53,276 nucleotides of DNA. Origin: Bacteroidaceae bacterium (GTDB lineage: Bacteria > Bacteroidota > Bacteroidia > Bacteroidales > Bacteroidaceae). The notes beneath the pieces are model-generated. The model did no database searches. It was given only the letters and a program-made list of their open reading frames with translations, and was not told where the DNA came from. This document shows positions 7,414-15,373 of this stretch, one piece after another (the first letter of the stretch is position 1; each line of letters opens with the position of its first letter). The stretch lies in assembly GCA_016286165.1 (NCBI GenBank), contig JAEESE010000022.1, forward strand, positions 1 to 53,276. Reading direction: 5' to 3'. A program made the translations under genes and the position numbers.

Positions 7414-9129
7414 TTATTCTGCGCGGAAACTGTCGAGCGTAGCTGGATCGAAATTACGGATATAAGCGGCCTTGCCTGCTACATCCTCTTCGGCCATGGC
7501 CACATAAACCACGGCGCTCTTCTCGAAGAGCTCAGGTGCCTGGGCTGCATCGCGGATGATGAGCAGCGACATCACTATCTCGCAGGTCATGTCGTAGAGA
7601 CGGCGAGAGAGGAAGTCGATGGCATCCTGGTTGTCGAGTGCCTTGACGGTGGCGAGGGCTTCCTCGTAAATCTCCACCATTTTATCCACACGCTTCAAGA
7701 GCCCCTCTCCCACGGGAGAGGCGGGGGTGAGGCTTTCCACCATCTCTTTGATATTCTGAAGCATCGTGCCGTTGATGATATAACGGATGGCGGCTACGAC
7801 CTGAAGCTGAGTTGTTCCCTCGTAGATGGAGAAGATACGGGCATCGCGGTAAAGGCGCTGGCACTTGTACTCCATGATGAAACCGCTGCCGCCATGAATC
7901 GAGATGGCGTCGTAGGCGTTCTGGTTGGCATACTCGGAGTTCATACCCTTGGCCAACGGCGTGAAGGCATCAGCCAGGCGTTGATATTTCTTCAGTTCCT
8001 GCTTCTCTTCGGGAGTGAGAGCACGGTCACGAGCGATGTCCTCAAGGCACTTATAGATGTCCACGTAAGCAGCAGTCTGATAGAGCAGCGAACGACCGGC
8101 ATCGAGCTTGGCCTTCATGCGGCTGAGCATATCGAAGACTGCGGGGAAGTTGATAATCTTATCACCAAACTGCTGACGCTCACGAGCGTAGGCAAGGCCT
8201 TCGTTGTAAGCTTCTTGCGAGAGGCCGACACTTTGAGCAGCGATGCCGAGACGAGCGCCGTTCATGAGCGCCATGACGTACTTGATCAGGCCGAGACGTG
8301 TGCTGCCGCAGAGTTCAGCCTTGGCATTCTTGTAGGTCAGCTCACAGGTGGGTGAACCATGGATGCCGAGTTTGTGCTCGATGTGACGAACGTTGACACC
8401 GCCGTTGCGCTTGTCGTAGATGAACATCGACAGGCCGCGGCCGTCCTTCGTGCCTTCCTCGGAGCGGGCAAGGACAAGGTGGATGTCAGAGTCGCCATTG
8501 GTGATGAAGCGCTTCACACCATTCAGGCGCCAGCAGTTCTCTTTCTCATCGAAGGTGGCCTTCAGCATCACGCGCTGCAAGTCGGAACCTGCATCGGGCT
8601 CAGTCAGGTCCATGGACATGCCTTCTCCGGCGCAGATACGGGGGATATACTTCTGACGCTGTTCCTCGGAGCCGAACTCATAGAGGGTGTCGATGCAACT
8701 CTGCAGGCTCCAGATGTTCTGGAAACCAGCGTCTGAAGCAGAGATGACCTCGCTCAGCATAGAGAACACGATGTTCGGTAGGTTCAAGCCGCCGTAGCGA
8801 CGAGGCATGCTTACGCCCCACAGACCAGCCTTACGGGTGGCGTCGAGGTTCTCGAAGGTCTTCGAGGCATAAATCATGCGACCGTTTTCGAGGTGCGGTC
8901 CTTCGAGGTCCACGCTCTCGGAGTTGGGAGCGATGATGTTGGCTGCCACGTCGCCCGTGATGTCGAGAATCGCCTTGTAGTTCTCGATGGCATCGCCCAA
9001 ATCTACGGGAGCATAATCGTATTCTTTCGCGTCAGCGAATCCCTTTTCTTTTAGCTCGACGATACGAGCCATCAGGGGATGATTGAGGTGAAACGCGATT
9101 TCAGGATGATCAGTATAGTAGTTTGCCAT
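7414..9129 (-). CDS. Acyl-CoA dehydrogenase
   Basis: This 571-residue flavoenzyme oxidises acyl-CoA to enoyl-CoA and passes electrons to the ETF encoded by the two upstream genes. Visible family marks are MDLTEPDAGSDLQ (FAD/substrate loop), GVKRFITNGDSD, and near residue 430 RIFSIYEGTTQLQ, whose Glu is the likely catalytic base. An extra C-terminal helical domain of over 100 residues follows. Oddity: the segment LTPASPVGEGLLKR after KEMVES is encoded by a GC-rich palindrome (7702-7733) that is also found on both sides of the neighbouring DUF559 gene, so it looks like an in-frame repeat insertion. It lies in the linker between the catalytic core and the C-terminal helices, where extra residues may be tolerated. 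It is the last gene of the operon etfB-etfA-(DUF559)-acd. Confidence 0.93.
   Translation of the reverse strand: MANYYTDHPEIAFHLNHPLMARIVELKEKGFADAKEYDYAPVDLGDAIENYKAILDITGDVAANIIAPNSESVDLEGPHLENGRMIYASKTFENLDATRKAGLWGVSMPRRYGGLNLPNIVFSMLSEVISASDAGFQNIWSLQSCIDTLYEFGSEEQRQKYIPRICAGEGMSMDLTEPDAGSDLQRVMLKATFDEKENCWRLNGVKRFITNGDSDIHLVLARSEEGTKDGRGLSMFIYDKRNGGVNVRHIEHKLGIHGSPTCELTYKNAKAELCGSTRLGLIKYVMALMNGARLGIAAQSVGLSQEAYNEGLAYARERQQFGDKIINFPAVFDMLSRMKAKLDAGRSLLYQTAAYVDIYKCLEDIARDRALTPEEKQELKKYQRLADAFTPLAKGMNSEYANQNAYDAISIHGGSGFIMEYKCQRLYRDARIFSIYEGTTQLQVVAAIRYIINGTMLQNIKEMVESLTPASPVGEGLLKRVDKMVEIYEEALATVKALDNQDAIDFLSRRLYDMTCEIVMSLLIIRDAAQAPELFEKSAVVYVAMAEEDVAGKAAYIRNFDPATLDSFRAE
7702..7733. repeat. 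Family B palindrome inside the acd coding region
   Basis: CCCCTCTCCCACGGGAGAGG followed by CGGGGGTGAGGC matches the right-hand copy at 9591-9628 nearly base for base, in the same orientation. In the acd frame it encodes LTPASPVGEGLLK. Confidence 0.85.
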
Positions 9130-9137
9130 AATTTTAT

Positions 9138-9180
9138 GGCCTCACCCCGGCCCTCTCCCGTGGGAGAGGGAGAATGGGGG
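9138..9180. repeat. Family B palindrome, left flank of the DUF559 gene
   Basis: GGCCTCACCCCGG then CCCTCTCCCGTGGGAGAGGG (9138-9170), trailing into AGAATGGGGGG. The core CTCTCCCGTGGGAGAG is a near-perfect palindrome. It is inverted relative to the copy at 9591-9628. It starts 8 bp upstream of the acd ATG, inside what should be the etfA-acd junction. Confidence 0.85.
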
Positions 9181-9187
9181 GAGGACT

Positions 9188-9565
9188 TTATTTCATTGTT
9201 AATATTATCTCGTTAATTTCCTGCATTACAGTTTGAATATCATGGAGAACTGCCTCGTTGGTGAATCTGACCACGGTAAACCCAAGATGCTGTAAATCCT
9301 CGGTGCGAACACCATCATTATATTGCTGCTCGGGAGCCGCATGATAGCCACCATCGATTTCTATCACCAACTGTTTCTTCAGGCAAATGAAATCTGCGAT
9401 ATAGTCTCCGATGGGGTGTTGGCGCCGGAAATGGAAGCCTTTCATCGTTCGGAGGTGTTCCCACATCACTCTTTCGGCCAGCGTCATTTCCCTGCGGTTC
9501 TTTTTGGCGAAATCCTTCAAAAGGGAATATCTGTCTAAGTGTGACGTCTTTATACCGTAGCCCAT
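9188..9565 (-). CDS. DUF559 Vsr-like endonuclease-domain protein
   Basis: This is a protein of about 125 residues from the ATG at 9565; a GTG at 9604 would extend it by MGEGRGRTVVFSI, most of which is translated palindrome. It carries the DUF559 signature: EMTLAERVMWEHLR, FRRQHPIGDYIADF, LVIEIDGGYH. The Asp of GDYIADF and Glu/Asp of IEIDG fit the PD-(D/E)xK / Vsr-like nuclease fold. DUF559 proteins are widespread orphans with no firmly known role that I can cite. Here it interrupts an otherwise tight electron-transfer operon and is flanked by inverted copies of a GC-rich palindrome, suggesting it arrived as a cassette. It may be expressed by read-through from the etf promoter. Confidence 0.85.
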   Translation of the reverse strand: MGYGIKTSHLDRYSLLKDFAKKNRREMTLAERVMWEHLRTMKGFHFRRQHPIGDYIADFICLKKQLVIEIDGGYHAAPEQQYNDGVRTEDLQHLGFTVVRFTNEAVLHDIQTVMQEINEIILTMK

Positions 9566-9590
9566 TATGCTGAAGACAACCGTTCTCCCT

Positions 9591-9628
9591 CTCCCCTCTC
9601 CCACGGGAGAGGGGTCGGGGGTGAGGCC
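9591..9628. repeat. Family B palindrome, right flank of the DUF559 gene
   Basis: CTCCCCTCTCCCACGGGAGA then GGGGTCGGGGGTGAGGCC. Its last base is the first base (plus strand) of the complement of the etfA stop codon, so it abuts etfA directly. Confidence 0.85.
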
Positions 9629-10650
9629 TATTTACTATTCTGCTTATAGTACCTTATCAGCTTGGGAACAACTTCCTCCACTGTGCCGACAATCACGTAA
9701 TCGGCAATGCGGTTAATAGGAGCATCGGGGTCGCTGTTGACGCTGATGATGATGCCCGAGTCCTGCATGCCGGCGATGTGCTGAATCTGTCCGCTGATAC
9801 CGCAGGCGATATAGACCTTCGGATGTACGGTAACACCCGTTTGACCAATCTGACGGTCGTGGTCGCAGAAGCCTGCATCCACGGCAGCACGTGAGCCGCC
9901 TACCTCGCCATGAAGTACCTTAGCCAGCTCAAAGAGCATATCGAAGCCCTCTTTGGAGCCCATGCCATAGCCGCCGGCCACGACGATGGGAGCACCCTTG
10001 AGGTTGTGCTTGGCAGCCTCCACATGGTGGTCGAGCACCTTAACGACGAAAGCCTCGGGTGAGACGTACTTCGACACTTCGGGATAGACCACTTCCTTGC
10101 GGCACTCGCCTTCATAGACAGTTTTCTGCATCACACCACTGCGAACAGTAGCCATCTGGGGACGATGCTCAGGATTGACGATAGTAGCCACGATGTTACC
10201 ACCGAAAGCAGGACGGATCTGATAGAGAAGGTCCTTGTAGACCTTATTATTCTTCTTGTCCTCATACTCTCCAATCTCCAGCTCCGTGCAATCGGCGGTG
10301 AGGCCGCTGGTGAGCGATGAGGAAACACGTGGACCGAGGTCGCGACCGATAACCGTAGCGCCCATGAGGCAGATCTGCGGCTGCTCCTCCTTGAAGAGGT
10401 TCACGAGGATATCGGTGTGAGGAGCTGAGGTGTAGGGGAACAGCTCGGGAGCGTCGAAGACGAAGAGCTTATCAACGCCATAAGGCAGGATCTGCTCCTC
10501 GACCTTACCCTTGATACCTGTACCGGCGACGACAGCGTGCAGTTCAACCTTCAGTTCATTGGCGAGCTTGCGACCCTTGGTCAGCAACTCCTGAGATACT
10601 TCCTGTACCTGTGTACCTTCTATCTCAACATAAACAAATACATTATTCAT
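9628..10650 (-). CDS. etfA: Electron transfer flavoprotein, alpha subunit
   Basis: This 340-residue subunit carries the FAD of ETF and shuttles electrons from acyl-CoA dehydrogenase. The C-terminal FAD domain is clear: GGYGMGSKEGF, AAVDAGFCDHDRQIGQTG, and YIACGISGQIQHIAGM, followed by NSDPDAPI. The N-terminal half has the alpha/beta fold with GRDLGPRVSSSLTSGLTADCTEL. It starts 5 bp after etfB and ends directly at the repeat that brackets the DUF559 gene; in a simple operon acd would follow at once. Confidence 0.95.
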   Translation of the reverse strand: MNNVFVYVEIEGTQVQEVSQELLTKGRKLANELKVELHAVVAGTGIKGKVEEQILPYGVDKLFVFDAPELFPYTSAPHTDILVNLFKEEQPQICLMGATVIGRDLGPRVSSSLTSGLTADCTELEIGEYEDKKNNKVYKDLLYQIRPAFGGNIVATIVNPEHRPQMATVRSGVMQKTVYEGECRKEVVYPEVSKYVSPEAFVVKVLDHHVEAAKHNLKGAPIVVAGGYGMGSKEGFDMLFELAKVLHGEVGGSRAAVDAGFCDHDRQIGQTGVTVHPKVYIACGISGQIQHIAGMQDSGIIISVNSDPDAPINRIADYVIVGTVEEVVPKLIRYYKQNSK

Positions 10651-10655
10651 ATCTC

Positions 10656-11528
10656 TTAACCAATAATCTTTTCTTCCAACAATTCTTTGATCATTCCCTC
10701 AACATCAGCATCAGAAGCCGTCAAAGTCTTCGACTCCTTAGCCTGGAACACGATGTTCTTGATGGCCTTCACCTTAGTAGGTGAGCCTGCAAGACCGCAC
10801 TGGGCAGGGTCGCCGTCCACGTCAGCGACGCTCCACTGGTTCAGCGTGAGGTAGGGACGCTCCTCATAGAGGCTGTCGTAGGCAGTGCCTTCAGCGGGAC
10901 GCTCTAATGGACAGGTGGCGCGCTTGTACTTCATCACCAGCTTGGCATTCTGGGGACGGCAGGGAGCGGCGCTTCCGTTCACGGTGATAACGACGGGCAG
11001 GGGAGCCTCAACGGTCTCCACACCACCGTCGATGACGCGCTTAATGGTAGCCTTGCCATCCTTCACCGAAAGTACTTCTTCGGCGTAGGTTACCTGGTTC
11101 AAACCCAGCTTCTGAGCCACCTGAGGACCCACCTGGGCAGTGTCTCCGTCGATAGCCTGACGGCCGCCGATGACAATGTCAACGTCGCCAATCTTCTTGA
11201 TGGCTGTGGCCAAGGCATAAGAGGTTGCAAGGGTATCGGCGCCAGCAAAGAGGCGGTCGGTGAGCAACCAACCTGTGTCAGCGCCGCGGTATAAACCTTG
11301 ACGGATAATCTCGCCGGCACGTGGAGGACCCATCGTGAGGACGCCCACTGTGGAGCCGGGGTTCTGTTCCTTCAGACGCAGTGCCTGTTCGAGGGCGTTG
11401 AGGTCTTCGGGATTAAAAATTGCGGGCAACGCAGAGCGATTGACAGTGCCTTCGGCGGTCATCGCATCTTTGCCCACATTACGGGTGTCTGGCACTTGTT
11501 TGGCCAGCACAACGATTTTCAAAGCCAT
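10656..11528 (-). CDS. etfB: Electron transfer flavoprotein, beta subunit
   Basis: This 290-residue protein is the partner of EtfA. ETF-beta marks are MALKIVVLAKQVPDT at the N-terminus, VLTMGPPRAGEIIRQGLYRG and the nucleotide-binding signature GGRQAIDGDTAQVGPQVA. It is the first gene of the operon, with its own promoter 54 bp upstream of the ATG. The pair could be an ordinary ETF; I cannot tell from the sequence alone whether it is a bifurcating type. Confidence 0.95.
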   Translation of the reverse strand: MALKIVVLAKQVPDTRNVGKDAMTAEGTVNRSALPAIFNPEDLNALEQALRLKEQNPGSTVGVLTMGPPRAGEIIRQGLYRGADTGWLLTDRLFAGADTLATSYALATAIKKIGDVDIVIGGRQAIDGDTAQVGPQVAQKLGLNQVTYAEEVLSVKDGKATIKRVIDGGVETVEAPLPVVITVNGSAAPCRPQNAKLVMKYKRATCPLERPAEGTAYDSLYEERPYLTLNQWSVADVDGDPAQCGLAGSPTKVKAIKNIVFQAKESKTLTASDADVEGMIKELLEEKIIG

Positions 11529-11581
11529 ATCTGATTCGTTTAACGTTTATGCTTTTAAATGCTTTTAATGTTATGCGGGCG

Positions 11582-11613
11582 CAAAGGTATGCATTTTCAT
11601 GCGAATAACCAAA
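11582..11613 (-). promoter_or_regulatory. Promoter of etfB-etfA-acd
   Basis: Minus-strand TTTG (11613-11610), 20 bp, TACCTTTG (11589-11582). It stands back to back with the promoter of the divergent gene at 11746, the two -33 boxes being only 15 bp apart. Confidence 0.65.
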
Positions 11614-11628
11614 AAAGTATGCCAAAGT

Positions 11629-11660
11629 TTTGGTCGCTTTTGGATTTTCGAGTATTTTTG
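11629..11660 (+). promoter_or_regulatory. Promoter of the two-TM protein gene
   Basis: TTTG (11629-11632), 20 bp, TATTTTTG (11653-11660). Well-matched Bacteroidetes promoter 85 bp before the start codon. Confidence 0.65.
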
Positions 11661-11745
11661 TATGCATAAACAGCAAGTGAGTTTTTTCAAGACAATAGGT
11701 CACATTAATTAATTATGAAGCATAAAAGCTAAAAGAATACAGGTA

Positions 11746-12462
11746 ATGAATCAGGTTACAAAAGAACGTTTCAAGCTATTTGCCTCCATTTTATTCTTCC
11801 TTTTAACTGGCATCTACTGCGTTACGGCGGATCATAGCAGCCAGCACTATTCCAATGGCGTTATACATTTTGCAGGCTGGGCGGCCATCATCTCAGCCGT
11901 GTTGGGAATCTTCGCATTGTTTCGCCAGATAACAGGTGCTGGCCCACTTGTCAAAAACAAAGGAAAACTTGCCTCACCAAACTTTGAGCGCAATGGTGGC
12001 AAAGCTATGATTCGTGTCCGCGGCATCAGCGAAGAAGAGCTGAAACGAACAATCACCTCTTTCATAAAACTTTACAGCGACAGCGCCAACCCTCCTTCGC
12101 ATCCATTGATTCAACCAGCAGCAGATGGCTTTGTCATCAAGTTTCAAACTATCAATGGCATATCCGACACCGATTATGAGATGTTTTGCTACTGGGTAAA
12201 CTACATTACTTGGAACAGCGAAGGCCAGAAGCTTGACGTCGTAGGATGGTACCAAATGGGCGATGTTCAACCCCAAGAAACGAATCAAATCATAGGTCAA
12301 CGCACACTGTGTTTCTTCATACCCGAGGACGAAACCGCTGCCGACAACGTGTACATCACGACTCCTGAAGGCAAGTGCTACTGCCAAACATTTGACATAT
12401 TCTCACACCTCAGCCCTATAAACCCTTCACCAAGGGCATTTGAACCCATGCCCATGGTTTGA
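11746..12462 (+). CDS. Hypothetical membrane-anchored protein
   Basis: This 238-residue protein is not recognised. The N-terminus has two likely membrane helices (about residues 9-27, LFASILFFLLTGIYCV, and about 42-60, FAGWAAIISAVLGIFALF) joined by a short loop. A soluble domain of about 170 residues follows, containing ISEEELKRTITSFIKLY, an aromatic segment MFCYWVNYITW and FFIPEDE. The soluble part would lie on the cytoplasmic side if the two helices form a hairpin. It has its own promoter, shared back to back with the etf operon, and a strong terminator follows, so it is a single-gene unit. Confidence 0.75.
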   Translation: MNQVTKERFKLFASILFFLLTGIYCVTADHSSQHYSNGVIHFAGWAAIISAVLGIFALFRQITGAGPLVKNKGKLASPNFERNGGKAMIRVRGISEEELKRTITSFIKLYSDSANPPSHPLIQPAADGFVIKFQTINGISDTDYEMFCYWVNYITWNSEGQKLDVVGWYQMGDVQPQETNQIIGQRTLCFFIPEDETAADNVYITTPEGKCYCQTFDIFSHLSPINPSPRAFEPMPMV

Positions 12463-12508
12463 CAAGTAAAACATTTTTCAGAATAAGCCTGAGGCTATCT
12501 CAAAAACA

Positions 12509-12540
12509 AGGCCGACCTTATCACCTGATTAGGTCGGCCT
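12509..12540 (+). terminator. Intrinsic terminator
   Basis: AGGCCGACCT pairs perfectly with AGGTCGGCCT around a 12-nt loop. It is followed by GATTTGCTTATT, a weak T tract. It lies 47 bp after the two-TM gene. Confidence 0.65.
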
Positions 12541-12664
12541 GATTTGCTTATTAAGCCTTTCTATTTTCCCTTTTTGGCCAACCTTATTTCATTGTTAGGC
12601 AGGCCTTATTATCAGGGAAGAACAGGCGAATAAAGCCTGAGGGCAAAGAAAACACGGCTTTTCT

Positions 12665-12695
12665 TTTGTTTTTCAGCAAGAAAAGCCTACCTTTG
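12665..12695 (+). promoter_or_regulatory. Promoter of the SGNH esterase gene
   Basis: TTTG (12665-12668), 19 bp, TACCTTTG (12688-12695), 39 bp before the ATG. Confidence 0.65.
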
Positions 12696-12733
12696 CAGCT
12701 GAATTAACAATATCAAGCTTTCATTAAACGACT

Positions 12734-14386
12734 ATGAAACAAGCGTTAACGACATCAATATTAGCCTTCATGGCTTTTATGGGCTGTTATGCCCAGCAGA
12801 ACGATTTTCGTCCTATGGACGATGTCAACAAAGTGGTAGACTTGACTTTGGACTCGCTGGAGAAGGTGAAAACCGCCCGCCCGGTAGCAGGTAGCAGCCG
12901 TGTGGACAACCACCCCGTGCTCTTTCTCGTAGGCAACTCCACCATGCGCACAGGCACCAAGGGCAACGGCGACAACGGCCAATGGGGCTGGGGCTTTTAT
13001 GAGCACAAATACTTCGATGCCAACAAGATCACCGTGGAGAACCAAGCCTTGGGCGGAACCAGTTCTCGAACATTCTACAACCAGCTGTGGCCCGATGTCA
13101 AGAAAGGCATTAAAGCAGGCGACTACGTGATTATCGAACTGGGACACAATGACAACGGTCCCTTCGACAGCGGTCGTTGCAGGGCCACAATCCGAGGCAT
13201 ATCAGCCACCGACTCATTAGTGGTAACTTTGAAAGACGGTCCGAACAAAGGTAAAACCGAGACTGTATGGAGCTACGGTGAATACATGCGCAAGTTCGTG
13301 AGGGAGACAAGAGCGCTGGGAGCACATCCTATCTTGATGAGTCTTACTCCGAGAAAGAGGCAGGCAAACCCAGGGGGAGCCTGGGAGCCCGTCCGCGTAA
13401 ACGAGAATTTCGGCCTATGGGCCAAGCAGATAGCCGAGGAGATGAACGTGCCGTTTGTTGACTTGAACGAGATATCGGCCAGCAAGTACGAGAAGATGAG
13501 CTCGTGGAAACTGAACTACCATTTCTATTTAGACAACATTCACACCTCGAAATTCGGCGCCGAACTGAATGCCAGAAGCGCTGCCGAGGGCATCATGGCT
13601 TGCAATCACCCTGAGCTGGCACCGCTGAAAGCCATGATGAACAACCTCGCACTGCCCACCACAGGCGTGCTTCGAGAGAAAGGCAAGCCCGTGGTATTCA
13701 TAACAGGCGACTCCACAGTGAAGAATGCCGACAGGGATTCCACCGGCATGTGGGGCTGGGGTTCACAGGCTTGGCGCATCTTCGACGAGAACAAAATAAC
13801 ATTCATCAACTGTGCACAGGCCGGCCGCAGCTGCCGTACATTCATCCGTGAAGGACGATGGGAGAAGGTTTACAACGACCTTCAAGCCGGCGACTTCGTG
13901 CTAATTCAATTCGGTCACAACGACATCGGCGAACTACACCGAGGCAAGCACCGCGGCGAGATTCCCGGCGTGGCCGACACGAGCTGCGTCAGCCGCGTGG
14001 TCTTGCAGAATGAAGCCTACAACGAGGTTGTATATTCGTTCGGTTGGTATCTGAAAAAGATGATTGATGACTGCCGTGAAAAAGGCGCTACACCGATACT
14101 GGTAAGCCTCACACCTCGTAACGAATGGCCTGGAGGAAAGATAGAACGGCGCAACGACAGCTATGGTAAATGGTATCGCGAGGTAGCTGCAGAAACCGGG
14201 TGTGAGTTCGTGGACTTACACAACATCACAGCCGATGCCCTCGATGGTATAGGACGCGAGGCCGCAAAACGTTATTACATGGGCGATCACACCCACACCT
14301 CACTCGCCGGAGCTCGGTTGAATGCCATAGGCATTGCCATAGGCCTGACGCGCAACAACAGTCCTTTGGCTAAATACCTCCAGTAG
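12734..14386 (+). CDS. Exported tandem SGNH/GDSL esterase, rhamnogalacturonan-acetylesterase-like
   Basis: This 550-residue protein has a signal peptide (cleavage about at GCYAQQ) and two consecutive SGNH hydrolase domains. The first (about 55-300) shows FLVGNSTM (block I with Ser, but Asn in place of the usual Asp), GGTSSRTF, LGHND and NIHTSKFG. The second (about 315-550) shows FITGDSTV, AGRSCRTF, FGHND and GDHTHTSLAG. The blocks match CE12-type rhamnogalacturonan acetylesterases, which remove acetyl groups from pectin; both Ser and both HTS motifs are present, so both domains may be active. It is probably periplasmic or outer-surface, with no obvious T9SS tail. It is monocistronic, with its own promoter. 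Confidence 0.9.
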   Translation: MKQALTTSILAFMAFMGCYAQQNDFRPMDDVNKVVDLTLDSLEKVKTARPVAGSSRVDNHPVLFLVGNSTMRTGTKGNGDNGQWGWGFYEHKYFDANKITVENQALGGTSSRTFYNQLWPDVKKGIKAGDYVIIELGHNDNGPFDSGRCRATIRGISATDSLVVTLKDGPNKGKTETVWSYGEYMRKFVRETRALGAHPILMSLTPRKRQANPGGAWEPVRVNENFGLWAKQIAEEMNVPFVDLNEISASKYEKMSSWKLNYHFYLDNIHTSKFGAELNARSAAEGIMACNHPELAPLKAMMNNLALPTTGVLREKGKPVVFITGDSTVKNADRDSTGMWGWGSQAWRIFDENKITFINCAQAGRSCRTFIREGRWEKVYNDLQAGDFVLIQFGHNDIGELHRGKHRGEIPGVADTSCVSRVVLQNEAYNEVVYSFGWYLKKMIDDCREKGATPILVSLTPRNEWPGGKIERRNDSYGKWYREVAAETGCEFVDLHNITADALDGIGREAAKRYYMGDHTHTSLAGARLNAIGIAIGLTRNNSPLAKYLQ

Positions 14387-14436
14387 TTCGTGCAGATATG
14401 ACCTGACGTGAGTGCCGACACGTGCATATATATCGC

Positions 14437-14458
14437 TTGTTCGGTCGCGACCGAACAA
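14437..14458. other. Perfect 22-bp palindrome
   Basis: TTGTTCGGTCG is followed immediately by its exact reverse complement. It lies 51 bp after the SGNH esterase stop. As RNA it would be a 9-bp stem with a CGCG loop (possible terminator without a T run); as DNA it could be a dimeric-regulator site. The remainder of 14387-14652 shows nothing recognisable apart from weak promoter-like TTTG. Confidence 0.6.
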
Positions 14459-14652
14459 CCAATTAGGCCTGTTAGTTTCCGCTATAGCCCTTAATGTATC
14501 GGCCTGAACCCATAGCTCTTTTGGCTGTTTAGACCAAGAATATTTGCCTACGCACACAATAAAGCGGCCCTTTCACGCGTTTATATAATTGTTTCACGTG
14601 CACCCATACGCACAAAACTGCATCTAAAAGACATCTTAACACCGACATCACA

Positions 14653-15258
14653 ATGATAGAATACATACGTGGCCAGATAGCCGAGCTCTCCCCCACCCTC
14701 GCCGTATTGGACGCTAATGGCGTCGGCTATGGTCTGAGCATCAGCCTCAACACCTACACAGCTATTCAGGGCCTGCACGGCGACGTGAAGCTCTACGTCT
14801 ACGAGAGCATTCGCGAGGATGCCTACCAACTTTGGGGCTTTGCCACGAAAGTGGAACGCGAACTGTTCCTGTTGCTCACCAGCGTGAGCGGGGTGGGAGG
14901 CCAGAGCGCCCGCGTTATCCTCAGCTCCATGACGCCTGCCGAACTATGCGATGCCATAAGTCGCAGTGATGAGCGCCTGTTAAAATCGGCCAAAGGCGTG
15001 GGCGGCAAGACCGCCCAGCGCATCATCGTGGAACTTAAAGATAAGATTGTAAGCCTCGGCATCGACGCTGCAGCCGGCTCGCCATCGTCACAACCGCTGT
15101 CGGCTGCCAACAAGGAAGTTCAGGACGAAGCCGTTCAGGCGCTGGTGATGCTCGGTTTCTCGCCCGCACCATCGCAGAAAGCTGTTGTCGGCATCCTGCG
15201 CGCTGAGCCCGACGCGAGCGTAGAAAGAGTTATCAAGCTGGCACTGAAGATGTTATAA
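14653..15258 (+). CDS. ruvA: Holliday junction branch migration protein RuvA
   Basis: This 201-residue protein has the usual RuvA layout. The N-terminal OB fold begins [12 protein letters not shown] and includes [14 protein letters not shown] helix-hairpin-helix region follows ([16 protein letters not shown] and [20 protein letters not shown]). After a flexible linker comes the C-terminal domain III ([20 protein letters not shown]). RuvA tetramers hold the junction for the RuvB motor; ruvB is not in the window. It is followed by sprA after 115 bp, a gene order common in Bacteroidetes. Confidence 0.96.
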   Translation: MIEYIRGQIAELSPTLAVLDANGVGYGLSISLNTYTAIQGLHGDVKLYVYESIREDAYQLWGFATKVERELFLLLTSVSGVGGQSARVILSSMTPAELCDAISRSDERLLKSAKGVGGKTAQRIIVELKDKIVSLGIDAAAGSPSSQPLSAANKEVQDEAVQALVMLGFSPAPSQKAVVGILRAEPDASVERVIKLALKML

Positions 15259-15271
15259 AAAAGAGAAGAAG

Positions 15272-15350
15272 TACACTTTTGGAGCGGCAAAAGCAATCAA
15301 GCCCACTTGAATTGCCGAGTCGCGACAAAAGTCAACAGAGCGAAAAGTGA
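15272..15350 (+). repeat. Family C 76-bp element before sprA
   Basis: This is a diverged copy of the element repeated in tandem at 53155-53276. It starts ACTTTTGGAGCGGC, has the shared core GCAATCAAG...CTTGAATTGCCGAG, then CAAAAGTC. The outer stem ACTTTTG (15275-15281) / CAAAAGT (15326-15332) replaces ACTTTCG/CGAAAGT of the other copies, a compensated change. Its end overlaps the GTG at 15347. Confidence 0.8.
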
Positions 15351-15373
15351 AACATAAGGAATCATTATATAAG

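Larger units (their letters stand above)
9138..9628. mobile_element. Putative palindrome-bracketed DUF559 cassette
   Basis: A unit of about 490 bp consists of one small nuclease gene between two inverted copies of the family B palindrome, with GGCCTCACCCC as the outermost sequence at both ends. It is wedged exactly between the etfA stop codon (sharing its last base) and the acd start. The same palindrome occurs alone inside acd. This geometry resembles REP-bracketed RAYT genes, but no transposase is present and I see no target-site duplication. Mobility is inference. Confidence 0.5.

Noticed and set aside
9566..9604. Longer start (GTG) for the DUF559 protein
   Set aside because: The extra residues GEGRG are the translated palindrome; the ATG at 9565 is the better start.
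15347..15373. GTG start for sprA
   Set aside because: Lies within the family C element; the ATG at 15374 still gives a complete signal peptide.
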